Assembly: GCA_036245805.1 (NCBI GenBank)
Contig: BTRK01000004.1
Coordinates: 24,194,619-24,258,618, forward strand
Length of the DNA stretch: 64,000 nucleotides
Direction: 5' to 3'
From: Pristionchus mayeri
Lineage: Eukaryota; Nematoda; Chromadorea; Rhabditida; Neodiplogasteridae
Below, in pieces: positions 11,773 through 22,394 of the stretch (within the stretch, counting starts at the first letter, position 1; each line of letters starts with the position of its first letter). A program made the position numbers and the translations under genes. The notes beneath the pieces are model-generated. The model had not been told where the DNA came from. It saw nothing but the letters and a program-made list of their open reading frames with translations, and did no database searches.

Positions 11773-12969
11773 TTAGAGCGAAACCTCGATGTATTCAAAC
11801 TTAGATGCAATAAAGCGACTCTCTTCACTCTCTCCATTAATCAATATTATGAGTCGTAGAATGGAATCAGCTAAATTGGCAGAGATGTGAGAGAATGGAG
11901 AAGGTATGATACCGAAGAAGGGAACGAGAGAAAGGAAAGGGATGAGTAGAAAGAGCAGAAGGAAGATCAATCGACTTCTCGCATCTCTTACTTGCACATC
12001 AGAATGACGAGCGTGGTCGTAGGGCAACTCACGACGGACGCCTCGAAGACACTGAGAAGAGATGAAGAGAAGAATGGAGAGGAGGGCTTACCCATACAAT
12101 CATCATCACGAAGGAAATGAAGGAAATGAAGTAGAACAGTTTATTGAGAATTCCAATGGCACGGAGAATGAAACTATCTGGAAGGAGGAAGAGTGGATGA
12201 ATGGGAGGAAGGGAACGAGAGAGATGAATGGGAGGAAGGGAAAGAGGGGGACCGGGATTGGTGATAGGAACGAAGGTGAGAAGACACAGGAACAGAGGCA
12301 TCGTCTGCACTAGACACACGACCATTCTGAATGAGTAACCATTGCCTCTCTCTTTGTCTCTCCCTCGCTCGCCTGGTGGGGAATTGTAGTACAGCTTGAT
12401 CTTCGTTCAGTGCCAGTCTCGCACAGTAAAGAGAGAGAATATGTAGACTAAGGCTATTGACATGGATGTAATCAGCGAGGATGGAAGAGAAACCATGAGT
12501 CCATTGGACGAACATCCTTAGAGAAGGTTACTCTCAGGGGCAAGGGCACTAACCCATAGAAGGCTGTACTCGATTGAAATTCATTTGCAAAGTTCGCGAG
12601 TTCGATGTACATCATAAGCAGTGAAGCAATAAGAATGGGAAGGAAGATTCCAACTGTGATTGTCTTGAGAAAATCCTTCAATTCTCATTATAGATCACAC
12701 TCATCAATCATCGGCACCTTGGGAATCTTTATTCCAAATCCCAAGATAATCGAAGCCATCAAAATTCGGATGAAAATAAGTGATATTTGAATAATCTGAT
12801 CGACTGTGAAATACGATTCTGAAGGGACTATTGAAATTTCGTGAGTTCGAAAATAATGTTTACCACAGAAGAACGTGCAACATCTGGGCACAATGGTGAT
12901 AGCGGATTTAGAATTATTCATTGGAGAGGTGCGCAAGTGAAAGAGGGAGGGACTAAATACTCCCTCCAA
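11773..12969 (-). CDS. Seven-helix chemoreceptor-like protein A
   Basis: This multi-exon minus-strand gene has short introns. The exons I can place are 12969-12864 (start MEGV, or an inner Met at 12921), 12827-12718, 12675-12554, one from 12516, one ending at 12092, and 12051-11773 with the stop. The first three introns are 36, 42 and 37 nt with gtaaac, gtgccg and gttagt donors, and they keep frame. Two apparent in-frame stops at about 12690 fall inside the 42-nt intron. Hydrophobic helices are visible at IIQISLIFIRILMASIILG, at FLPILIASLLMMYIELA, in the Met-Phe-Val-Gln exon, in ILNKLFYFISFISFVMMIV and in LIFLLLFLLIPFLSLVPFF, with a basic loop before the last pair (VQVRDARSRL). The junction near 12340, between the RERQRERQW exon and the next helix, is unresolved and may hide an intron or a frameshift. 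It is a membrane protein of nematode serpentine-receptor type. The family (str, srx and so on) is not determined. Gene B at 15.1-16.5 kb is a paralog. Confidence 0.65.
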
Positions 12970-13484
12970 ATCGAGTTGCTACGGCAACTTTAGAAGACGC
13001 ATGAAACATTTGTAAAAAGAGGGAGAGGGAGAAAGGATCGATAAAATTTGAGGTGTGAGTGATACTTGAAGTGGAAAAATTCGACAAAATTCAATGGGAA
13101 TGAGGTGGAAAAGTATGGCAAGATTTCAAAATACACATTTCAGGTAAAACATGCATTTGCAAAATTATACTCTTAAAAAATTAATTATCAATGATATGGG
13201 AGATAAAGTTAATTATTAATGAGAGATTATCACACGTATTAACCTATCATCTATCATCTTATGCAACAGCAGAATACTAGAACGAAAGAATGCCTGATAT
13301 TAGGAAGAAGGAAAAGAGACGAAATGAGAAGGATCGGAGCACGGACAGAAAGAAGGGAAATGTGTAGAAGAAATGCATTCGTTGCTATCCAATCACTGAA
13401 TCCATCATCGATCGAGAAGAGGACCGAGAGATCTTTCCACGTTGAGAGAGCAGCCCACACTGATATGAGGTCGTTTGACCAAAA
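12970..13484. other. Upstream region of receptor A
   Basis: AT-rich, with no gene that I can support. It lies between the 5' end of receptor A and a nested transposon. A promoter is expected here but no specific site is recognisable. Confidence 0.35.
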
Positions 13485-13924
13485 AATTGGAAAATATGGA
13501 AAATTTTCTGAATTTTTGCATTTTGGGGTTCTCAAGGGTGATGATGACGATAGGCATACTCATTTCTCACGTGGCGCCTCCGTTCGCGCCAGATGACATT
13601 GCGTCGAAATCAGAATTTCTAAAATATCGTTGCTCGCGAGATCGCTAAAATTAGGAGAAAATTATTTCCAGGTCAGAATGTGACGGTGAACACGCCTGTA
13701 TACTTCTTTTGCTACGAATATTAGTTTAAAAGGGAAAAAAGCTGTAAAAATACATATTCTCAGAGAGTGAAGATAGAGCTTGACAAATCATACTGATCTG
13801 ACCGTCGTAACGAAAGGATTCGAAATCTGTATTTTCTGCCAATGTCAGCATTGACATTTTGCGAAAACATTAATAAAGTGAAGAATTTTGACAGTAAAAA
13901 GTGGATTCGACCCTCTCGAGCACT

Positions 13925-14440
13925 GCTCTGGTTTCTTCCAACCAGTTGCTGGGGAACCCGCCAGCAACTGGTCAAAGCACTGGTTACCAACTGGTCAGGG
14001 TACTGACCAGTTGGTAACCAGTGCTGGTTAGCCTAAGCTCCGCCCATTTCAACTGGTTAAAGTTACCGGACGAGGACAAAATTGACCCCCTATTTTTTGT
14101 CCTCCATCGAATAGCTGATGGCTGAATTAGTTGAGAATGAATATACAAAAATGCTAAAAATCAATAATAGCCTCAAGGGAAATCCGGAAATTATCAGCGT
14201 AATCCCGCGCTCTCTCACTTTTACATACTCTCTCGTACACGCGACGAGATCATTGTCAGATCAGGGTTTCGTCCTCGTCCGGTAACTTTAACAACTGGTT
14301 AACAACTGGTCAACCAGTTAGAATGGGCGGAGCTTAGGCTAACCAGTTGCTAACCAGTGCCTTGACCGGTTGGCAACCAGTGCTCTGACCAGTTGTTGGC
14401 GGGTTCCCCAGCAACTGGTTGGGAGAAACCAGTGTCTCGC
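13925..14440. mobile_element. Middle element of the nest, rich in AACTGGT repeats
   Basis: Its arms hold many copies of ACTGGT/ACCAGT in both orientations, plus the mirrored pair GCCTAAGCTCCGCCCATT (about 14031) and AATGGGCGGAGCTTAGGC (about 14322). Repetitive subterminal motifs of this kind are typical transposase-binding arrays. It sits in the loop of the outer foldback. Confidence 0.8.
14057..14291. mobile_element. Inner MITE, TTAAAGTTACCGGACGAGGAC subfamily
   Basis: Perfect inverted ends TTAAAGTTACCGGACGAGGA. Near-identical copies occur at 17028, 17533 and 51065. It lies at the centre of the middle element, so it is the youngest of the three insertions. Confidence 0.9.
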
Positions 14441-15079
14441 CACTGGCTGAGGAGAGAGAGAGCATGTGAAATGGAAAGAGCAGAGTGGAGGGAGGGGAGA
14501 AACGTTGGGAAGAGCGCATTCCTTGAAAAAAACCGTTCACATCATTATTGTTTTCGCAAATGTCAATGCTGACATTGGCAGAAAATACAGATTTCGAATC
14601 CTTTCGTTACGACGGTCAGATCAGTATGATTTGTCAAGCTCTATCTTCACTCTCTGAGAAGTTGTATTTTTACAGCTTTTTTACTTTTTAAACTAATATT
14701 CGTAGCAAAAGAAGTATATTTTTACAGCTTTTTTACTTTTTAAACTAATATTCGTAGCAAAAGAAGTATACAGGCGTGTTCACCGTCACATTCTGACCTG
14801 GAAATAATTTTCTCCTAATTTTAGCGATCTCGCGAGCAACGATATTTTAGAAATTCTGATTTCGACGCAACGTCATCTGGCGCGAACGGAGGCGCCACGT
14901 GAGAAATGAGTATGCCTATCGTTATGACCACCCTTGAGAACCCCAACAAGCAAAAATTCAGGAAATTGATATTTTTTGCTGTGCGAGCCTGTGCTCGATT
15001 TTTTAGACAAACGGTCTCATATGAGAACAAGCACTTATTACAGGCACACTCATACTCTCTCTATCCACAAACTAATTTC

Positions 15080-16503
15080 GACTAAAAAAATTCGGCAACT
15101 GAAGGATTTGGTATTTTGGTAGTTACCTGTGTACGGAATGTAGAGTGTATGATTGAGAAGGAGGTAGAGAGAGATCCAAACGAGACGAGAACGAGCTGAT
15201 CTTATATACACAAATCCAGAGGATTTGGTACGAGAAGCCAGACGATGACAGAGAAGGAACGGAGACTGCAATGAGAGATAAGAGGAATGAGGAAGAGGAA
15301 GGGGGGAGAGAGAAGGCTCAATGAGAAAGGGCTCACCACAAGAATTAAGAGTATAACTGTGAGAGTGGCAATAAGAGCACTCAGTTTGATTAGAGCAGAA
15401 AGAGCGATTAGAATTCCATTGTGAGACTGCAGGTATGCGAGAAGAAGGTCTCCCCCTGTGAATATAAGGGGAAGAGGCTGCAGATGGAGGAACGGGGGCC
15501 TGTTAATCGAGAGCATGAGGAAGAGCAGGAAAGAAAGAATCACTCTCTTCCAAATAATATGAATCCCAAAGAAGGAGACGTACCAGAATGGAAGATACGG
15601 GGTATGTTCAGGTCGGAGGATCGATCGGAATGAATACATCATAAGAGGAATCGATGAGAAGAGAAGATTCCAGAAAAGCCAATCAGAGAAGATGAATGAT
15701 AGAAGAGATAGGATAGGAAGTCCTCTGAAAATAATGACAATCCGAACGAGAACACAATAAAAACCTGTAGATGGTATATGAAGTGTAGTGGACAAGAATG
15801 TCCTCCTGCATACGGAGAACTTCACTGGAAACATCCGAATCGAGTCTATTGCCTTCAACAACGTCCTCACTTAGGTAGGAATCGTATGTGAATGTTGTTA
15901 TAGTCTCCATAGTAAAAGTCCCAGTTGAGGCTCCTCAATTAATCTCAATCGATTTGTGTCATGTGTTTCCTATTCACTTTTCGATCTTCTCGCAGTTTAC
16001 AATGGCAGCTAAACGAAGCGAAAGCGGGGAATGGCATGTTTAGAGAAAGGGGCATAAACAAAAGACTTACGACGACGGAAATTGATCAAAAGATGCTTTC
16101 ACTTCACTGAATATATCAAGCCCGATCTGTGCATAAATACAAATATTAGGGACACTAGTGGATTATTTACCTGGCATGCAATTGAGAAGAGAAGAAAAGT
16201 AAGGAAGACTTTGATGAAATCCCTTTTAGATGACACAGTGAGTATGCATACGAGAAGAAATACAACTGTTTCCATACCTACCCAGGCGATTCGGTAAGGA
16301 TTCATAGTGAAATTTCCATCTGGAAAATATAGTAAATAACTAATTGTTGAAAATTATCATCTAAAGCTGAGTAATATAGACAAAAATGCAAGTGAAAATA
16401 TACCTCGCAGTAGGGTATCCTGTATGACTGTCGTAGGTTGAGCATCCAGTGGAGTATCTACATCGATGGAGAGAAGAGGGGGATCCTCTCCACTCCCTTC
16501 CAT
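15080..16503 (-). CDS. Seven-helix chemoreceptor-like protein B, possibly truncated
   Basis: Exon 1 is 16503-16404 (MEGSGEDPPLL) and exon 2 is 16319-16108, in frame, with the helix VVFLLVCILTV and a second helix VFLTFLLFSIACQ. A long hydrophobic exon follows (about 15870-15339) with FWNLLFSSIPLMMYSF and VILSFLLFLMLS among its helices. The next intron (gtgagc...ttgcag) is at the same place as the last intron of receptor A, and the exon after it (15270-15129) holds VYIRSARSRLVW, matching VQVRDARSRLIF of A. After the next donor the frame reads V-A-E-F-F-stop at about 15086, so the last helix present in A is missing. The nested MITE starts at 14970. The exon 2 to 3 junction is not resolved. Tandem duplication with A is clear. 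Functionality is doubtful. Confidence 0.6.
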
Positions 16504-17027
16504 ACTCAAAATAGGTGATATATGTAAAATGGAAATAAATGGTGATTGAGCAATGAGACGAAGAGACAGCGAGTGGAACTTCCTAAGTCACCAATCAATC
16601 GACAATCAATCGACTAGAGAAAGAAACAGGATTAACTGCCTCAATTTCTAATTAGCAAAATCCAATGCTCCGTTCCAAGAAGAAAGAATGAGTTAGAGGG
16701 AAGAGAGATGATGAGGACGAAAGAATGAGATAAGCAATTGAATTACTGATTGGAAGAGAGAAAAAAAGAAAGGGGTGGAGTTACGGCTAGTATTGGACAA
16801 CAAATAGATAAATGAATCATTGTTGGGAGGGTATAACTAGAGAGGAACGAGATGAGAGAAGACATAGCCATTACACATGGGAAGCTGCGAGGTAACAGAT
16901 GAGAGGCGAGGTGAGAGGTATAATCGACAACCTAAGGTTTGTGCAGGGCTTTTGCCCTTCAATATCCATTTTGACAACTATTACCTTGTATATATGAAAC
17001 CGGTCTGTAACGGGCGAAGACGTGGCC
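16504..17027. other. Upstream region of receptor B
   Basis: Purine-rich sequence with no gene that I can support. It should contain the promoter of receptor B. MITEs begin at 17028. Confidence 0.35.
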
Positions 17028-18059
17028 TTAAAGTTACCGGACGAGGACGAAACCCTGATCTGAAACTGATCTGGTCGCGTGTACGAGAGAGTATGCAAAA
17101 GTGAGAGAGCGCGAGATTTTTTTTTTCATTCTCAACTAATTCAGCCATCGGCTATTCGATGGAGGACAAACAAAGGGGGTCAATTTCGTCCTCGTCCGGT
17201 AACTTTAAATTTACCCAACACCCTTGAAAAAGCCTTTCTATGTTATTTAACAATGTAATAGAATTGGCTCTAATTACTCGTTTTGTCGTGATCAGGGCAC
17301 TCCCGCCATTTCAAATTATTTTCATGGGTGTTGGGGAAACTTTAGCCAACGGAGTGGTCATTTCTCTCCGGAGAAGAGTGACTCAATCCATCGGTTAAAG
17401 TTGCCCAAAACCCTTGAGATTATTTGAATTTGCGGCGTGCCTGATCCTGCCCACTCTCTTGGTTTTGCACACTCTCTCACTCCTTTTGCCGTGATCACCC
17501 GCGGAAAGTCAAATAATTTCACGGGTGTTGGGAAAGTTACCGGACGAGGACGAAATTGACCCCCCATTTTTTGTCCTCCATCGAATAGCCGATGGCTGAA
17601 TTAGTTGAGAATGAATATACAAAATGATAAAAAATCAATAATAGCCTCAAGGGAAAGCCGGAAATGGTCAACATAATCCCGCGATCTCCCACTTTTGCAT
17701 ACTCTCTCGTACACGCGACGAGATCATTGTCAGATCAGGGTTTCGTCCTCGTCCGGTAACTTTAAGGTCACGTACTTATATACGAGTGCAATATGCCGAT
17801 AATTAAAGTTACCCAACACCCTTGAAAATGCCTTTCTATATTATTTAACAATGAAGTAGAACGGGTTCTAATCAGTTAAACCGGAATAATGAAAATAATA
17901 GAAAATCAATATTATCAACAACGTAGAGCCGCAAAGTTTCAGTCTGAGCTGTCTGATCACGCCCGCACTCTCTCTTTTACACACTCTCTCGCTCTTTTTG
18001 TCGTGATCAGGGTACTCCCGCCAATTCAAATTTTTTTCATGGGTGTTGGGAAACTTTAA
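17028..18059. mobile_element. Cluster of five TTAAAGTTACC-family MITEs
   Basis: Successive inverted-repeat units lie at 17028-17208 (CCGGACGAGGAC ends), about 17205-17344 (CCCAACACCC ends), 17395-17535 (right end merged with the next unit), 17533-17765 (CCGGACGAGGAC) and 17803-18059 (CCCAACACCC). Two neighbours share terminal bases, so elements inserted into, or recombined at, each other's ends. There is no coding capacity. Confidence 0.85.
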
Positions 18060-18365
18060 TCACACGAGGGCTCACAGGCGCGCGCGCGGCCTCAATTGCA
18101 CAGGGGACGGACCACGCGCTCTCTCTCCCCTCCCCTCGCGTTTTTCTAACCCGCGGCGACTAGAGCGCGCCCTCCCCCTACACCCTCGCTTCCTCCCTTC
18201 GATGTGCAAGCGCGCCACATGCTCTCTCACTTTCTCTGACCGATGAGAGATCATGCGATCTAGAGAGACGATATAATAATAATAATTTATCTACGCCCGA
18301 GGCGCGACGATACCATGAAGACATAAATAATTAGCGATTGCAGGGGGGGGGGGGACTCTCCTGAG

Positions 18366-20618
18366 TCATTGAGGGTGAGAGAGGTCAGCAACTATGGGGT
18401 GGTTCTCCAATCGATGCTTAAATACTCGGATGTTAGGGGCAGTGCGAATGACATCGGGAAGTTGAGAATACCATCGGGAGGTTCTTACAGGAAAAGAATG
18501 GAATCTGGCGGTGCTCGTTGTCAGTTCAATGTTGATTCCGAAGGAAGAGGTTCGGTCTCGTTGGGGTTTGTAAACACAGAAGGAAGAACGAGGAATGATA
18601 TTGGAACCAGTCATAATCATATGAGTCATACAAAGATCTCCTATGACTCTCCTCTCAGTAAGCGAGCGCAGGCCAAGAGTTTTCATGCGATCAGAATAAG
18701 ACGGAAGAGAAAGAGGATATGAAGGGGAGGGGAAACAACGATAAAATACTTGTCGGGTAAAAATATGTTGTACCTTTTCAAGAGTCTCAATGTCAGATAT
18801 ATAGTGAGGATTCCAAAAGGGAGATGCAAAGTCAAGGAGGGGGAGGACATAGGCTTTGTAACTGCGAATAAGGATGGTGGGACAGTTGAAAGGGAGGGCT
18901 TTGAGGAGAAGGAATAACTTAGAGGTCGCTTTCTGGGCACGGGTTTTAATAGAACAAGAATTTTTGAGGTCAGAGCGGACTTGCACTCCAAGATCACGAA
19001 CGTTATTCTCGAGGGGTAACTGATTGGAGTTAATATTGTAGCGAGGGGAGGACTGTTTTGGAGCCTATACAAAGATGAGAGCATTTAGAAGCAGATAGAG
19101 ACAATTGGTTGAGTTGGGTCCATTCAAAGAGACAGTCAAGTGCTGATTGAAATTCAGATGTGATGGCCGATTTGGTTGACTTATTATATGATACATATAA
19201 TTTGACATCATCAGCATAACATTGAACGGATACGTTATGAAATTTGCATAAGGTTCGAGAGAGATCAGCTAGATAGATGGAGAATAGGATGGGTCCTAGC
19301 ACACTGCCTTGTGGTACACCGGATATAATTTGGAAGGGGTCACTAGTCACGGAGGACAATCGAACGGAGAAAGTGCGGTCGGATAGAAATGAAGCAAGCC
19401 AAGATAATAGATTACCATGAATACCGTAATGAGATAATCGGGAGAGCAATTTAGGGTAAGGAACAACATCGAAAGCACGAGTGAAATCAATATATACTAC
19501 GTCAGTTATGAGCTTACGTGAATGAGAAGTGGTCCAATCATTTTGACAAGTAAGTAGATTTGTGATAACACTAGCACCAGAACGGAAGCCATGTTGGTTA
19601 GAAGGGAGGATATTGAAGCGAGAAAGGTGACTATTGAGGTGGTCTTTGATGAGACGCTCCATAGTCTTGGCAGCAAGGGAAATGATAGAGATGGGTCCGT
19701 ATGAGGAGGGTAGTTTGCTATCTTTTCCTGGTTTAGGAATGGGAGTAATAAGGGAGTGTTTCCAGGCTGATGGGACAGTCCCGGAAATAAGACTGAGATT
19801 ATAGATATCCGCTAAGGGGGTGGAGAGAGCATACGCACATCTAGAAAATATAATCTGAGGAATACCATCATAACCGGTGGAACAAGAGGGTGACAGTTTG
19901 CGTAATGATTTATAAACTTCATGAGGGAAGAGAGTGAATAGAGAGAGTGAGGGAGGGATGGGTAAGGAGGAGAGAGGGAGGAGAAGACCATCATCTATGG
20001 TGAAATGAGAAGCGAATTCAGAGGCAAGTAAATTAGACTTAGAGAGACTGTCAAATACTGGTACATTATCAGGTGAGACTATTTCAGGAATGGATAGCTT
20101 AGGTTTAATGAGGGAAGAAGTGTGGCGATACAAATCTTTGGAACGAGCTAATTTTTTACGGGTGGAGTAACGCGTCCATTTGTCTATCTCGGAAAGTAAT
20201 TTCTTACTACATTGGTCAAAAAGGGTTCTCACAGTTGGGATATGAATCTTAGCAAATAACTGATCACGATGTTTAATTAGGCGGACAATGTGGCTTGGAT
20301 AAGAGAGAGAGGGAGGACGAGGGGTACGGTAAGGGACAAATATATCGATAGCTGAGCGAATAGTGGAGGAGAATTGATGATATAAGGAATCGATATCAGG
20401 ACAGTCACGGAATAAGGATAGCCAGTCAATAGATAGGAGATGGTTGGATAAAGCAGTATAGTCGACGCGGGAGAAGTCATGAATCAAAGGAGGATGAGAG
20501 GGGAGTTGAGAGGATGAAAGAGAGAAACCAGAGTGATCGCATGAAGGAAAAGGAGGAATGACAGAAATGGCCGAGACTAAGGTGGGATCACTATTAGTGA
20601 AATAAAAAACTACGGACA
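18366..20618 (-). pseudogene. LINE ORF2, reverse transcriptase part
   Basis: The order of RT motifs is clear: WKHSLITPIPKPGK (motif 1), GFRSGASVITNLL, VVYIDFTRAFDVV with the first catalytic Asp, SGVPQGSVLGPILFSIYLADL, then CYADDVKLY with the catalytic Y-A-D-D. The downstream part (about 18986-18366) continues with the WNPHYISDIETLEKVQ region typical of the LINE C-terminus and ends at a stop at 18366. One frame ends at 19030 while the continuation is in another frame, so a 1-nt indel lies near 19055. The ORF opens at 20697, but residues before HHLSVVF belong to the insert. Confidence 0.9.
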
Positions 20619-20930
20619 AATGGTGTATGCCGGTGTGAGAGCCGTGCAAAGTGGTTCCGTGTTTTATCTCCGGCTCTCTTCGCCCCGCCTCTTTCACGTA
20701 CGCGCGCGTTTATATTTTCACGCTCCTGGCTCAACTATTTTGTGCTGTTTTCTGTACAGTCAAGCGTTTATGAAGCGTCGGAGTATTTATCAAGAGTCCC
20801 TAATAAAAAAAATAAAATGCGCAGCAAAAACGGCGGAGACAAGGCTTTACAGTAATCAACTCTCCTAATTTAAATTGGGGTGTAATGGGAGTGCATCATT
20901 GCGTTCTGCAGTTTCCACGTTAGGGTATTT
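20619..20930. mobile_element. Insertion of ~310 bp inside LINE ORF2
   Basis: The endonuclease frame leads into ...HHAEQKN and the RT frame resumes at HHLSVV. The material between has no similarity to ORF2 and separates two parts that are adjacent in related elements. Its ends show no clear inverted repeat, so its class is unknown. Confidence 0.6.
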
Positions 20931-21580
20931 TTTTGTTCCGCGTGGTGTGTGACAAAATTTTTTATTTCTATGATACCTAAGACCCAATCGATACATTTAG
21001 AGCCGCGCGTAGGTAACATGTTACCATGACACAAGTCAGCAGAAATTATGAAGTCACGGAATAGACGATCAATGGGAGTAGGAATGGCAGAAAGGGAGTC
21101 AGAGTTGAAATCACCGGAAATAACGATTGGGTGTGGGGACGATGCGTGAATATCGGATAGGCAAGTAATTAGAGAATCGGTCATGGTAGGGGAGTAGCTG
21201 GGAGGACGGTAGACTAGACATAGTCTAATGTAGGCACTCGAGTGAAATAGATCGATACATGTAATCTCGTGTTCGGCAGAGGGAAGTGATATTGTAGAGA
21301 ACGAGAGGTAATCACGGAGTATGACACAGGTACCGCCACCGCGGGAGGATCTATCACGTCGAGTAATGGTATACGGTAGGGATCCAATAATAAGAGACGA
21401 TGGGATTTTGTTGGATAACCAAGTCTCAGTCAGGAAAACGACATCTGGCTGGGTGATCATAAGGAAAGAACGGAAAGCATCGAGCTTATTGACGAGTGAT
21501 CGGATATTATAATAGTGGCATGATAGGGTGGTCGTCGCTAACTCGGGCTGAACTAGTTTGGGGTACGGGTAGTGAGGGGA
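20870..21580 (-). pseudogene. LINE ORF2, AP-endonuclease part
   Basis: The motifs in order are NIRSLVNKLDAF, VVFLTETWLS (catalytic E), RGGGTCVILRDY, CLVYRPPSYSP and VISGDFNSDS, ending in CIDWVLGI. These are the conserved blocks of the apurinic endonuclease domain that nicks target DNA for target-primed reverse transcription. The reading frame runs upstream of the first Met at 21460 as far as the end of ORF1, so ORF2 probably begins near or overlapping the ORF1 stop. Confidence 0.85.
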
Positions 21581-21585
21581 GTAGA

Positions 21586-22359
21586 CTAGGGACCGAAGAG
21601 GGAGGGAACGGAGGGGAAGAAGGACTTATCAGAGGAAGTGGCAACGGAAGTGTGAGAGTGATTGGGTCTGGACTGGGAACGAGCGGGGCGGAGCTGTCTC
21701 TTCGTGGCATCCAATTCACTTCTCATGATCAGCTTTCCCGCATAGATGACGTAATCATTTCCTTGACTATTGAGTTCCCGTCTCTTCTGCCGCAGTTGGT
21801 AGGAGTGCTCTCGTTCTTCCTTCGTGAGGGAGGGGCGGACATGGACAGTGGGGAATTGGGGGCGGATGGAACGAGACTTAGCGAGGAAGGACATCTGGGC
21901 TGTGCGACAGTGGAACATAACCTTAAGGAGGCGAGGGCGAGAGGCCGACTTCACACCCATTCGGAAGACCGTAGCCGGGGCATGCTCCAGCTCAGCGAGA
22001 TCAAGCATAGCGGTGACATTGGCCAAGTCATCCGCTACTCTCTCACTGGCCTTCGACGCACTGGACTCGGGTAGTCCCTGCACAACGACCGAGCGCTCTC
22101 TCTTGTCTCTCTCTATGGCATCCTCGAACGACTGAGTCGATCTAGCCAAGATGTCTCGCAGGTGGAGGACACAAGTGCCCAACAGACAGTAGAGGTAACC
22201 ATCCTTCTGCGAGGCATCGAGAGATTCCATGTACTTGCCAATATCATGGATGAGAGCACTCGGATCGAGGGCAGCCGCAGGCTCAGTCTCGTCCCGGGAG
22301 GAAGACGGGGACAATTCAACAAGCGAACGCTTAGGTGGAGGGGGGCGGGGATTGGTCAT
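21586..22359 (-). CDS. LINE ORF1, RNA-binding-like protein
   Basis: This 257-codon ORF has a proline-rich start (MTNPRPPPPKRS), then a region with SVVVQGLPES, VFRMG, RPRLLKVMF, VRPSLTKEER and RRELNSQG. Together these are the pattern of nematode LINE ORF1 proteins of the RRM-like type. It is expected to bind the element RNA and act as a chaperone. The frame is intact from the ATG at 22359 to the stop at 21586. Antisense ORFs over it are shadows. Confidence 0.85.
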   Translation of the reverse strand: MTNPRPPPPKRSLVELSPSSSRDETEPAAALDPSALIHDIGKYMESLDASQKDGYLYCLLGTCVLHLRDILARSTQSFEDAIERDKRERSVVVQGLPESSASKASERVADDLANVTAMLDLAELEHAPATVFRMGVKSASRPRLLKVMFHCRTAQMSFLAKSRSIRPQFPTVHVRPSLTKEEREHSYQLRQKRRELNSQGNDYVIYAGKLIMRSELDATKRQLRPARSQSRPNHSHTSVATSSDKSFFPSVPSLFGP

Positions 22360-22394
22360 TATGGATAACAGATGAATTCAAATGTGAATAAAAG

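Larger units (their letters stand above)
13485..14970. mobile_element. Outer foldback MITE of a three-level nest
   Basis: The arms 13485-13880 and 14545-14970 are long inverted repeats, including GGTTCTCAAGGGTGATGATG, GCCTCCGTTCGCGCCAGATG and GAAAATACAGATTTCGAATC. The right arm carries a 52-bp tandem duplication at about 14665-14768 that the left arm lacks. The CTCCGTT.GC.CCAGATGACGT part is shared with the foldback at 42650-43700, so both belong to one broader family. Confidence 0.85.
18270..22380 (-). mobile_element. Non-LTR retrotransposon (LINE), nearly full length, disabled
   Basis: Reading on the minus strand there is an ORF1 with an RNA-binding-like region, an ORF2 with AP-type endonuclease and reverse transcriptase, a 3' region and an (ATT)n tail at 18273-18297. 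The order and the YADD motif fit a Jockey/CR1-type element. It is inactive: a 300-bp insert breaks ORF2 near 20619-20930, and a frameshift lies near 19055. A 12-G run at 18343-18354 sits in its 3' region. Confidence 0.9.

Noticed and set aside
12675..12717. Tandem in-frame stops TAA TGA as evidence for a receptor pseudogene
   Set aside because: They fall inside a 42-nt intron with GT and AG ends that keeps the frame on both sides.
13754..14660. Matching ORFs at 13760-13990 (-) and 14466-14657 (+)
   Set aside because: Both end in the same residues because they are the two arms of one foldback, not paired genes.
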